Source: an uncultured Flavobacteriales bacterium
GTDB taxonomy: Bacteria > Bacteroidota > Bacteroidia > Flavobacteriales > BACL11
Reading direction: 5' to 3'
Length of the DNA stretch: 12,835 nucleotides
Assembly (NCBI GenBank): GCA_913052655.1
Contig: CAJXFN010000030.1
Span: 1 to 12,835 of the forward strand
Positions within the stretch are counted from its first letter, which is position 1; every line of letters begins with the position of its first letter. Position numbers and translations under genes: made by a program. Below the pieces are notes generated by a model. That model was not told the origin of the DNA. It did not search any database and was given only the letters and a program-made list of their open reading frames with translations. Of the stretch, positions 1 through 7,387 are shown piece by piece.

Positions 1-2074
1 ATCTGTTTGTCAATGACACTGAAGTATATTCAAATCTAAATCTAACATTTTCTGATTTTAAATCATTTGAACCAATTCTATCATACATCACTGTATCATT
101 CCAAATCATATTATCATCTGGAATAAAGTCTTGAGAAAAGTAACCTGCTGATGCAACTTCTTCAGGAGAAATTGTCGCTAACTCTTTCCAAACACCACAT
201 TCCTTAGAATAAGAAACAATTAACTCATTTCTAGGAAATGAATTCACCGCAGCTCCAATAAAATCAAATGAAATTGCAGGTTCAGAAAGGTCTGATAAAT
301 TGTATGCCTGAGTTTCAAATATTATTGAGTTTGCTGAAGTTAACTTCTTTCCATCAATCATTATAGAATAATTTCCATCTGAGGCAGCTAAAGATGTATT
401 TTCCCAATTTGGATTTGCAGAAATATTGAAATTCCAATCTGATACTAATTCATTATCTAATACATGGAAATCATCCTCTAATACTGAATTCTCAAAACTA
501 TATTTATATGAATCATTTGTATTAGTAGCTGAAACAGGAAGTATAGTGATAAAGTTTTCTTTTGTTACAGTAGTATTACATGTAGACTCATAGTGAGCTA
601 AATAATATGTTTCCTCGTATTCTCCTCTATAAAATAATGTATCAAGTGTTACACTATAATTACTGTCATCTAAATGAAGTGTAATATTTGTAGCATTAAC
701 AGCATTTAATTCTTCTAATGTACCTTCTAAAATTTTAGTTTCAGTTATTGTTTCTAAACTGGTATAGCCTGGGGTTACATCATCCATTGAGTATGATTTA
801 GAAGTAACATCATCTGTATAAACTATAGTTAGGGATACATCATATGTTCCGGCTGCGTCATATGTATATTGTGGGCTATTTGTAGTGTTAGTAGTATTTC
901 CATCTCCCCAATCCCAAGTTAATGAAGAAATATTAGTGAAAATATTTTTGTTCCCTTTTAATACATTTAATTCTCCTAAACAATTTGTATTGTTACCATA
1001 ATTTTCGATGAAATCAGGTTTCTTATTACATGATTCTCCTTTATAGCCGTTAGTTGTTCCTGTTTTTTCTAAATTTTCTTGAGACCATAAATATCTTCTA
1101 TATGGATAATTAAGCTCATCCCCTTCTAAAGTTTGATTTACGATTTCCATTTGACCATCTGTAAACATGGAAGTTACTTGGTCAGGAGAATAATCCATGT
1201 AATTAACAAACATTTCTCCAGCAGGATTAATAGAATCGGCAACACAAACATTTAAATTATGAGGAAAATCTGAAAGCTGAACACCCCAATTTTCTTCCTT
1301 AGCGGGTGGTGTGTCAGCAACACCATCATCACCACATAATGCATCACCCCAGGTATGTCTTAATCCTAACCAGTGTCCAACTTCATGAGTAAGTGTGTGT
1401 CCATCTTTAAACTCACTAGCTAATAAAACAACACCGTCTGTTGACATAGAACCGGACCAAGGAAATTGGGCATATCCTAGTAGGGTATTACCATCAGAAC
1501 TTGGTAGTGATCTAACTACCCATATATTAAAATATTGATAACTATTCCAATAGCTTAAAGACTTTACAATATCTCTTGGAGATGGCACATCGGTTAATTC
1601 AGAATGAATTCTTACAATACCATTTGTTGGTTCTTCGGGACAATTATCACAATCTTTAGGGGCTAATTTAGCTAATCTAAACTCTACATTAGCGCTCCCG
1701 GCCACGGCCGCAAAAACTTCTGGAGTAGTTAACATGTTATCTGCCTGTCTATTAATATTCTTGTTCAACTGATCTATAGCGTAATTAACATCATCATCAG
1801 TAACATTTTCATTACCAAAATCGTGAATAACATGAACGACAACAGGAATTATTTTTCGTTCTCCTGCATTTTCTTTTTCATTGAGATTCTCAGTAAGGTG
1901 CTGGCAATCCTTTTTCAGTTTATTATTTTTATCTTCAAGAGAATTGTAAAATTCAGGATATTTTTTTATCTCATCTTGTAAATACCCATCATAAGTACCA
2001 CAATTATGTTGAGCAAATACTAGATTAGAAAATAAAAAACTGGAAAGTAAAATTGGTAAAATTATTTTTTTCAT
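1..2074 (-). CDS. Secreted M43-family (pappalysin-like) zinc metalloprotease with PKD domain, C-terminus cut off
   Basis: The reading frame is open from ATG at 2074 down to the window edge, giving 691 visible residues and no stop. Residues 1-22 form a signal peptide (MKKIILPILL..., ending near VFA-Q). The zinc-binding motif HEVGHWLGLRH lies at residues 230-240, and the Met-turn NYMDY has its Met at 293. This HExxHxxGxxH plus Met-turn layout is typical of metzincins of the M43 pappalysin/cytophagalysin family. A PKD-like domain follows at about 366-420 (WDWGDG at 387-392, then YTYDAAGTYDVSL). After it comes a long beta-rich region that I cannot assign firmly. Known family members are secreted and degrade proteins outside the cell. 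A type IX secretion sorting domain would be expected beyond the left edge, which is inference. The gene appears monocistronic, with its own promoter at 2107-2114. Codons at 1691-1711 are unusually GC-rich. Confidence 0.9.
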   Translation of the reverse strand, partial: MKKIILPILLSSFLFSNLVFAQHNCGTYDGYLQDEIKKYPEFYNSLEDKNNKLKKDCQHLTENLNEKENAGERKIIPVVVHVIHDFGNENVTDDDVNYAIDQLNKNINRQADNMLTTPEVFAAVAGSANVEFRLAKLAPKDCDNCPEEPTNGIVRIHSELTDVPSPRDIVKSLSYWNSYQYFNIWVVRSLPSSDGNTLLGYAQFPWSGSMSTDGVVLLASEFKDGHTLTHEVGHWLGLRHTWGDALCGDDGVADTPPAKEENWGVQLSDFPHNLNVCVADSINPAGEMFVNYMDYSPDQVTSMFTDGQMEIVNQTLEGDELNYPYRRYLWSQENLEKTGTTNGYKGESCNKKPDFIENYGNNTNCLGELNVLKGNKNIFTNISSLTWDWGDGNTTNTTNSPQYTYDAAGTYDVSLTIVYTDDVTSKSYSMDDVTPGYTSLETITETKILEGTLEELNAVNATNITLHLDDSNYSVTLDTLFYRGEYEETYYLAHYESTCNTTVTKENFITILPVSATNTNDSYKYSFENSVLEDDFHVLDNELVSDWNFNISANPNWENTSLAASDGNYSIMIDGKKLTSANSIIFETQAYNLSDLSEPAISFDFIGAAVNSFPRNELIVSYSKECGVWKELATISPEEVASAGYFSQDFIPDDNMIWNDTVMYDRIGSNDLKSENVRFRFEYTSVSLTNR

Positions 2075-2106
2075 CAGTAACGTTTAATGTTTTAATTTAG
2101 TGATAA

Positions 2107-2114
2107 CAAATATA
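2107..2114 (-). promoter_or_regulatory. Bacteroidota-type -7 promoter element for the M43 protease
   Basis: On the minus strand this reads TATATTTG, an exact match to the TAnnTTTG -7 element of Bacteroidota primary promoters. It lies 32 bases before the protease ATG. No clear -33 TTG is seen at the usual spacing, so the call rests on the -7 element and its position alone. Confidence 0.55.
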
Positions 2115-2163
2115 GTGCTTTCTCTGTTAAAATTAACCTCAGAAATAAAAAATTAAAAAAAAA

Positions 2164-3018
2164 TTAAACAAGATGTTTTTCTGCGTGGTAAGAAGAACGT
2201 ACTAACGGACCACTTTCTACCACTCTAAATCCTAGAGAAAGACCTATTTCTTTAAATTTTGCAAACCTGTTAGGATGCACATATTCTACTACAGGTAAAT
2301 GTTTAGTAGTTGGCTGTAAATACTGTCCTAAAGTCATAATAGAAACACCAACTCTCCTCAAGTCTTTCATAGTTTTGATAACTTCATCATCAGTCTCTCC
2401 TAACCCTAGCATTATTCCAGATTTAGTTCTTATACCCGCTTCGTTTAAAATGCTTAAAGTATCTAAACTTCTTTGGTATTTTGCTTGTATCCTAACTTTT
2501 TTAGTAAGTCTTTCTACCGTTTCCATATTATGAGATACAACTTCAGGAGCAACATCAATTATTCTTTGAATATCATCTTTCCTTCCTTTAAAATCAGGAA
2601 TTAATGTTTCTAGAGTAGTTCCAGGGTTTTCTTTTCTAATTTCGTTAACTGTTTCTGCCCAAATAGCAGAACCCCCATCCTTTAGATCGTCCCTATCAAC
2701 TGAAGTTATAACCGCGTGCTTTACTTTCATTAACTTTACAGAATTTGCTACATTTTTGGGTTCTGAAGTATCTACTGCCAATGGCCTACCAGTTTTAACA
2801 TTACAGAAACCACATGAGCGAGTACAAATATTTCCTAAAATCATAAAGGTTGCTGTTCCAGCTCCCCAACATTCTCCCATATTCGGACAATTTCCACTTT
2901 CGCAAATTGTATGTAATTTATGAGAACTTGTAATACCTCTTACAGTTTTGTAAGCTTCTCCTGTTGGGAGTTTTACTTTTAACCATTTTGGCTTTCTATT
3001 TTTCTGAGCAGTTATCAA
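2164..3018 (-). CDS. lipA: Lipoyl synthase (radical SAM), TTG start
   Basis: Lipoyl synthase inserts two sulfur atoms into protein-bound octanoyl groups, making the lipoyl cofactor of pyruvate and 2-oxoglutarate dehydrogenases and the glycine cleavage system. All family signatures are present. C39, C44 and C50 (in CESGNCPNMGEC) bind the auxiliary 4Fe-4S cluster that donates sulfur. C65, C69 and C72 (CTRSCGFC) form the radical SAM cluster. The C-terminal RSSYHA (274-279) supplies the serine ligand of the auxiliary cluster. At 284 residues the protein is full length. The start is inferred: the frame has no ATG before Met47, which would remove two cluster cysteines, and an in-frame TAA lies at 3040-3042. 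TTG at 3016-3018 is the best candidate, with ATT or ATA just upstream less likely. It sits 8 bases after the stop of a tiny lipoprotein gene, so it may be translated by coupling. Confidence 0.96.
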   Translation of the reverse strand: MITAQKNRKPKWLKVKLPTGEAYKTVRGITSSHKLHTICESGNCPNMGECWGAGTATFMILGNICTRSCGFCNVKTGRPLAVDTSEPKNVANSVKLMKVKHAVITSVDRDDLKDGGSAIWAETVNEIRKENPGTTLETLIPDFKGRKDDIQRIIDVAPEVVSHNMETVERLTKKVRIQAKYQRSLDTLSILNEAGIRTKSGIMLGLGETDDEVIKTMKDLRRVGVSIMTLGQYLQPTTKHLPVVEYVHPNRFAKFKEIGLSLGFRVVESGPLVRSSYHAEKHLV

Positions 3019-3026
3019 ATCAAAAA

Positions 3027-3134
3027 TTATTTTTCTGTATTATTAATTACTACTCCCTCACATTGTTGATCATAAATACCACATGAAGATATAAAAAACA
3101 AACTACAAATAAGTATTATAAATAAATTTTTCAT
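3027..3134 (-). CDS. Small 35-residue lipoprotein upstream of lipA
   Basis: ATG at 3134 opens a 35-codon frame ending in TAA at 3027-3029. The product starts MKNLFIILICSLFFISSCG, with a short charged N-terminus, a hydrophobic stretch and a lipobox-like FISSC|G at Cys18. That is a textbook lipoprotein signal, followed by a mature tail of only about 18 residues containing one more cysteine (Cys25). A TAnnTTTG promoter element lies 14 bases upstream, and the stop is 8 bases from the lipA start, so the two are very likely co-transcribed. I do not recognise the family. Its role is unknown: it could be a real micro-lipoprotein, or a leader whose translation delivers ribosomes to the weak TTG start of lipA. 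The promoter, the lipobox and the tight spacing make a chance reading frame less likely, but conservation has not been tested. Confidence 0.65.
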   Translation of the reverse strand: MKNLFIILICSLFFISSCGIYDQQCEGVVINNTEK

Positions 3135-3148
3135 TTTCAATTTTTAAG

Positions 3149-3156
3149 CAAAAATA
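3149..3156 (-). promoter_or_regulatory. -7 promoter element for the lipoprotein-lipA operon
   Basis: The minus strand reads TATTTTTG, matching TAnnTTTG, 14 bases before the lipoprotein ATG. No TTG is found at the usual -33 distance. It forms one half of a divergent promoter region shared with ung. Confidence 0.5.
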
Positions 3157-3202
3157 CAAAATAATAATCTGTAAAGTTAAAATATAACAACAACAGTTTT
3201 GT

Positions 3203-3210
3203 TATCTTTG
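3203..3210 (+). promoter_or_regulatory. -7 promoter element for ung
   Basis: TATCTTTG matches TAnnTTTG and lies 17 bases before the ung ATG. The leader between them is A/T only apart from one G and has no Shine-Dalgarno. A -33 element is not evident. The downstream overlap of ung with the Omp85-like gene suggests this promoter drives both. Confidence 0.5.
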
Positions 3211-3227
3211 AAAGATTATTTTAAAAA

Positions 3228-3902
3228 ATGAATAAATCTCTAAAAATTGTAGAAAGTTGGAAGAAAATTCTATACAAAGAATTTGAAAAAAACTACATGA
3301 AAGAACTAAAAGAGTTTTTAGTTAATGATAAAAAAAATTATACAATTTACCCAAAATGCAACGAGATTTTTAGTGCTTTTAATCAAACTCCAATGGATAA
3401 TATAAAGATTGTAATTTTAGGACAAGATCCTTATCATGGAGAAAGACAAGCTAATGGACTTTCTTTCTCAGTAGCAAGAGGTATTAAACCACCTCCTTCT
3501 TTAGTAAATATTTTTAAGGAGATAAAAGATGATTTAGGCATTACGAATTATGGTAAAGGCGATTTAACAAGTTGGGCAAAGCAAGGAGTTTTATTATTAA
3601 ATTCAACATTAACTGTTAGAGCTAATTATGCGGGGTCGCACCAAAACATAGGGTGGGAAAAATTTATAGACAAAGTAATATCTACAATTTCTGAAGAAAA
3701 AAACGGTATTATTTTTCTACTTTGGGGAAAATCCGCGCAAAACAAAGAAAAGCTTATTGATGCAAATAAACACTATATATTGAAGAGTTCTCATCCCTCT
3801 CCTCTTTCAGCATACAGAGGATTTTTTGGATGTAAACATTTCTCAAAATGTAACAAAATACTAAAAAAACAAGGAAAGTCAGAAATAAAATGGAAACTAT
3901 AA
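3228..3902 (+). CDS. ung: Uracil-DNA glycosylase, family 1
   Basis: This enzyme removes uracil from DNA after cytosine deamination or dUTP misincorporation, starting base-excision repair in the cytoplasm. At 224 residues it has the usual family length and all key motifs. GQDPYHG carries the water-activating Asp67. F80 is the uracil-stacking residue in GLSFSV. PPPSL (88-92) is the proline-rich loop. LLLNS contains the uracil-recognising Asn125. HPSPLS contains the catalytic His189 and the minor-groove Leu193. The ATG at 3228 fits the usual N-terminus and sits behind a -7 promoter element. The stop codon (3900-3902) shares one base with the start of the next gene, so the Omp85-like gene probably depends on read-on from ung. 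Confidence 0.97.
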   Translation: MNKSLKIVESWKKILYKEFEKNYMKELKEFLVNDKKNYTIYPKCNEIFSAFNQTPMDNIKIVILGQDPYHGERQANGLSFSVARGIKPPPSLVNIFKEIKDDLGITNYGKGDLTSWAKQGVLLLNSTLTVRANYAGSHQNIGWEKFIDKVISTISEEKNGIIFLLWGKSAQNKEKLIDANKHYILKSSHPSPLSAYRGFFGCKHFSKCNKILKKQGKSEIKWKL

Positions 3903-5251
3903 TGAATAGATTATTTCTAATACTATTTCTTTTTATAAATACTCAACTAATATCACAAAATGGAAATGATTTTTTTCATATCAATACTGAAAATGGAACT
4001 ATTCGTATACCAAATATTGAAGTTAAAAACTTCTTGAATCAAAAAATTATCGAACTTGAAAATTCAGGATATCCTTTTGTTGAAGTAAAACTTGAAAACA
4101 TTAAAAACAACAAGGCAGATTTAACAATAAATAAAGGTGAACAATATAAATTAGATTCTTTAATAATTTATGGAAGCAATAAACTCTTAACAAATCAGCT
4201 TTATAGAATAATAGATTTAAAGAAAGGAGAGCTTTATTCACAAGATAAAATAGATAAAATTTCAGAAATTTTTGAAGACCATAAAAATTATTTTCAAACA
4301 AAACCATATGACATAGTTTTTCATAAAAATACTTTTGACCTCTATTTTTACTTAGATAAAATTTCTAAAAATAATATTGATGCTCTTATTGGATTTAATT
4401 CAAATAATGGAAAAATTAATATTAATGGACATTTATTAACAAAAATTCAAAACATATTTAATTTTGAAGAAGAGATATTTATCAATTGGAATTCTCAACA
4501 AGAGGAGTTTCAAAAATTTAATTCTGAAATTCAAGTACCAAGGATACTTAATAGTAAGATAGGAACTAAATCAAAGTTAGATATTTATAAAAAACATAAA
4601 GAATTCATGAATATTAAAACTAGTTTTTCTGCAGAATATCCAATTATGTTTTACGGCAAAATAAAGTTAATATTAAATAACAAAAATTCTAACACAGAAC
4701 AAAATTCATTACAAAACTCTAAAACTAAATCTATAGGATTAGGATTAGACATTAATAGAAAAAATTGGAAAATTTATTCTGAGAATTGCATTGGGAATAA
4801 AAGATATCCTGACAAAACGGTAAAACATTTTAATACAATCATCCAATCAGAATTTTTTCACAAAATATTCAATAACACCTCTTTTAGATTTACAAACAAC
4901 ACACAACTAATATTTAGCTCAAAACTACAAGAAAACGAAAAACTTTTCTTTGGTGGAAGCAATACTTTAAAAGGCTTTCTTGAAGATGAATTCTCCACTA
5001 GTAAATTTAGTATTTTATCAACATATTTTAGATATAATCTTGATTCAAAAACTGCTGCAGTATTATTTGCACAACAAGCGATCTACAGAGAACAAAATGA
5101 GACAAATCACGCAAACTCATTTGGAATAGGAGGAGAAATCAAAAATAAAACAGGAATAGTTTACCTTCAATATGCTATTGGTATATCAGAAAATAAATCT
5201 TTTAAGACTCAAAATGGAATTATTCATATTGGATTAAAAAATACTTTTTAA
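3902..5251 (+). CDS. Small Omp85/BamA-like outer-membrane protein with one recognisable POTRA-like domain
   Basis: The 449-residue product begins with a signal peptide (MNRLFLILFLFINTQLIS) and ends in Phe, as outer-membrane barrels usually do. Residues about 80-155 look like a POTRA domain (YKLDSLIIYGSNKL, then a GELYSQDKI segment). A less clear N-terminal segment at 30-78 may be a second one. The rest is rich in alternating beta strands. FFGGSNTLKGF at 349-359 resembles the loop-6 signature GG...(V/L)RG(F/Y) of Omp85 barrels, except that Lys replaces the usual Arg. Family members fold or export proteins across the outer membrane, but the client here is unknown. An in-frame ATG exists at 3890, inside ung. 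I prefer the ATG at 3902, which overlaps the ung stop (TAATG) and gives a proper signal peptide. The protein is shorter than true BamA and unlikely to be the essential copy. Confidence 0.75.
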   Translation: MNRLFLILFLFINTQLISQNGNDFFHINTENGTIRIPNIEVKNFLNQKIIELENSGYPFVEVKLENIKNNKADLTINKGEQYKLDSLIIYGSNKLLTNQLYRIIDLKKGELYSQDKIDKISEIFEDHKNYFQTKPYDIVFHKNTFDLYFYLDKISKNNIDALIGFNSNNGKININGHLLTKIQNIFNFEEEIFINWNSQQEEFQKFNSEIQVPRILNSKIGTKSKLDIYKKHKEFMNIKTSFSAEYPIMFYGKIKLILNNKNSNTEQNSLQNSKTKSIGLGLDINRKNWKIYSENCIGNKRYPDKTVKHFNTIIQSEFFHKIFNNTSFRFTNNTQLIFSSKLQENEKLFFGGSNTLKGFLEDEFSTSKFSILSTYFRYNLDSKTAAVLFAQQAIYREQNETNHANSFGIGGEIKNKTGIVYLQYAIGISENKSFKTQNGIIHIGLKNTF

Positions 5252-5319
5252 CAAAAAAAAAAAATATATTACCGATCTTTTTTTTATTTGTTACTTTGAG
5301 CTATATTTTTATAAACGAT

Positions 5320-6426
5320 ATGGAAACAATATTACTAGCAATTTTAATTATAATCTCAATAGCTATCTTTTTTAAAAAACCTAATGTAGAGAAAAGTTAT
5401 TCTCAAGAATTTTTACTAAACTTGAATGAAAACTTAAGAAAAGAAATTCAGGATATTAGAAAAGAAATGACAAATAACTCTGAGATAGGAAGAAAAGAAA
5501 TTGAGGAGAAGTTAAAAGACATTAATAAAGGAATTATTAATTTTCAAACTAGTTCGAAAGAGGATATGCAAAAGCAATTTACCTCCTCAAATAAGGTGAT
5601 AAAAGAAGTAACAGCAGAACTTGAAAAAATAAAAGGAACAAACGAACAAGTCCTAGGATTTGCTAATCAAATGAAGACTCTAGAGAAAATTTTAAGTAAT
5701 CAAAAACAAAGAGGTATCTTTGGAGAAATTCAATTAGAAAATTTACTCGCTAATGTACTTCCACCAGAACTTTATCAAATGGAATATCATTTTATTAATG
5801 GAGAAGCAGTAGACGCAATTGTAAGAGTAGGAGATTTTATTATACCAATTGACGCAAAATTTTCTTTAGACAATTACAATAAAATGATAGAAAGTGATGA
5901 CAAATCTGAAATTGATAAGCTTGAAAAATCCTTTTTAGATGATATTAAAAAGAGGATTAATGAAACTTCAAAATATATTCGTACAACAGAAAAAACAACA
6001 GACTATGCCTATATGTTTATACCTGCAGACGGCCTGTATCAAGATTTACTAAATAGTAGAGTTGGATCTTTAAAAATCAATTCTAAAGATTTAGTTGACT
6101 ATGCATACGAAAAGAAAGTGATGATTGTTTCTCCGATGAGTTTATTTCCTATGCTACAAATTACTGTAAAAGCATTGAACAACATGAAGATAGAACGTTC
6201 TATTGATGAAATTAAAAAAAATATTGAGAAACTAAGTAATCACCTCAATTCATATAAAGAATCTCATGATAAATTGGGAAAAACGATAGGAACTGTTGTA
6301 AACCATTACAACAACACGTCTAAAGAATTTAAAAAGATAGATAAAGACATTACTAAAATTTCTGGAGGTAATTCTTCATTACAATTTGAGCAAAACCTTC
6401 TAGAAAAACCAATGTTTGATGAGTAA
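5320..6426 (+). CDS. rmuC: RmuC-family DNA recombination protein
   Basis: RmuC proteins are membrane-anchored with a predicted PD-(D/E)XK nuclease-like core; in E. coli loss of rmuC raises inversion at short inverted repeats. The product has 368 residues from this start. A transmembrane helix lies at about 3-18 (TILLAILIIISIAIFF). A charged coiled-coil region spans about 30-128. The RmuC core starts at RGIFGE (131-136) and continues through VDAIV (Asp165) and PIDAKFS (Asp178, Lys180), the likely nuclease-type residues. YMFIPADGLY lies at 231-240. A longer frame could begin at TTG 5296, but that codon lies in the TTACTTTG stretch at 5291-5298, which resembles a degenerate promoter -7 element, so the ATG at 5320 is preferred. 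The 3' end overlaps rlmB by 8 bases, indicating one operon. Confidence 0.92.
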   Translation: METILLAILIIISIAIFFKKPNVEKSYSQEFLLNLNENLRKEIQDIRKEMTNNSEIGRKEIEEKLKDINKGIINFQTSSKEDMQKQFTSSNKVIKEVTAELEKIKGTNEQVLGFANQMKTLEKILSNQKQRGIFGEIQLENLLANVLPPELYQMEYHFINGEAVDAIVRVGDFIIPIDAKFSLDNYNKMIESDDKSEIDKLEKSFLDDIKKRINETSKYIRTTEKTTDYAYMFIPADGLYQDLLNSRVGSLKINSKDLVDYAYEKKVMIVSPMSLFPMLQITVKALNNMKIERSIDEIKKNIEKLSNHLNSYKESHDKLGKTIGTVVNHYNNTSKEFKKIDKDITKISGGNSSLQFEQNLLEKPMFDE

Positions 6427-7168
6427 AGGAGAAAAAAATTCCATTTTTGGAATAAGAGCTATAATCGAAGCGATAGAAGCAGAAAAAACCATAGATAAAC
6501 TTTTTATTCAAAAAGGATTGCATAATGATTTGTTTGCAGATCTATGGAAATTAGTTCGTCTTAAAAGGATTAATTACAAACATGTTCCCCTTGATAAAAT
6601 AAATCGACTTACAAAAAAAAATCATCAAGGAGTATTTGCTTTTATCTCTCCTATTGATTTTCATAAAATAGAAGATATAGTTCCTTCTATTTATGAAAAA
6701 GGCAGAAATCCTCTAATATTAGTATTAGATAAAGTTACAGATGTAAGAAATTTCGGAGCTATTTGTAGAACTGCAGAGTGTGCAGGTGTAGATACAATTT
6801 TAATTCCAGAACAAAACTCTGCTGCAATAAATGCGGACGCCATAAAAACTTCTGCAGGTGCTTTACACAATATCCCTGTCTGTAGAACTTGGAACTTAAA
6901 AATGAGTCTACAATTTCTAAAAGATAGTGGACTTCAACTAGTGAGCTGTACAGAGAAAACAGATAAAGACATTTATACCCCGAATTTTACAAATCCTACA
7001 GCGATAATAATGGGGTCAGAAGAGGATGGTGTTTCTCCAGAGTTTTTGAAAATGAGTGATAGTAAAGCAAAAATACCTATGTATGGTAAAATTTCCTCTT
7101 TAAATGTATCTGTTGCCTCAGCTATTATTGTTTATGAAGCTATAAGACAAAGAGAAAGTTTGTCATAA
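6419..7168 (+). CDS. rlmB: 23S rRNA (guanosine-2'-O)-methyltransferase, TrmH/SpoU family
   Basis: This SAM-dependent enzyme of the knotted SPOUT class most likely methylates a guanosine ribose in 23S rRNA (G2251 in E. coli). The N-terminal substrate-binding domain (about 5-80) contains IFGIRAIIEAI and NHQG (68-71), both typical of RlmB. The SPOUT motifs follow: motif 1 is DVRNFGAICRTAE (108-120), motif 2 IMGSEEDGVS (197-206) and motif 3 IPMYGKISSLNVSVASA (219-235). At 249 residues the length is normal. The ATG at 6419 is preferred over the TTG one codon before it. The start lies inside the last codons of rmuC (8-base overlap), pointing to translational coupling. A related member of the family, such as another TrmH-type rRNA or tRNA methylase, cannot be fully excluded. 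Confidence 0.93.
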   Translation: MSKGEKNSIFGIRAIIEAIEAEKTIDKLFIQKGLHNDLFADLWKLVRLKRINYKHVPLDKINRLTKKNHQGVFAFISPIDFHKIEDIVPSIYEKGRNPLILVLDKVTDVRNFGAICRTAECAGVDTILIPEQNSAAINADAIKTSAGALHNIPVCRTWNLKMSLQFLKDSGLQLVSCTEKTDKDIYTPNFTNPTAIIMGSEEDGVSPEFLKMSDSKAKIPMYGKISSLNVSVASAIIVYEAIRQRESLS

Positions 7169-7194
7169 ACTAACAGTATTATGTCATAAATAAC
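7161..7194 (+). repeat. Imperfect direct repeat across the rlmB stop codon
   Basis: TGTCATAAACTAAC at 7161-7174 is followed 21 bases on by TGTCATAAATAAC at 7182-7194, with one base missing. Weaker similarity continues for about eight bases beyond each copy. The first copy contains the rlmB stop codon. This looks like a small decayed tandem duplication; no function is evident. Confidence 0.5.
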
Positions 7195-7213
7195 ATTCTA
7201 ATTTTTTTTAGGG

Positions 7214-7234
7214 TTCTTAATACAGGATTAAGAA
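7214..7234. repeat. Perfect 8-base inverted repeat in the gap after rlmB
   Basis: TTCTTAAT and ATTAAGAA flank a 5-base spacer (ACAGG). It lies 46 bases after the rlmB stop and could form a weak hairpin acting as a terminator or mRNA 3' end. The stem is A/T-rich and no T-run follows, so terminator function is doubtful. A second, 6-base pair (GAATTA/TAATTC, 7232-7250) overlaps it. The surrounding stretch 7169-7387 shows no convincing gene. Confidence 0.4.
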
Positions 7235-7387
7235 TTAAATCTTCTAATTCAGGAATAATATCTTCATTAAATTGTATTTACTGGTAAATTAATGTTAATT
7301 TCTATCATCTATCTTTTATTTAAGAAAATGAAACGTTACTCATTTCTAAACGTATCATGATGTAAAAATTTTTTAAAACCAAACATT

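Noticed and set aside
4101..4307. Reverse-strand open frame of 68 codons inside the Omp85-like gene
   Set aside because: It lies wholly antisense to a well-supported gene, has composition dictated by the A/T-rich opposite strand, and has no promoter or recognisable motif.
5253..5285. A-run of 12 and T-run of 8 between the Omp85-like gene and rmuC as a terminator
   Set aside because: The runs could pair, but there is no G/C stem. It is better regarded as homopolymer spacer, and read-through into rmuC remains possible.
5296..5319. TTG start for rmuC eight codons upstream of the ATG
   Set aside because: The TTG falls in a promoter-like TTACTTTG stretch, and the ATG at 5320 places the membrane helix at the very N-terminus as usual for RmuC.
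7331..7353. Two AAACGT copies 17 bases apart upstream of the interrupted gene as an operator
   Set aside because: Six-base direct repeats at this distance are expected by chance, and they are not in a recognisable promoter.
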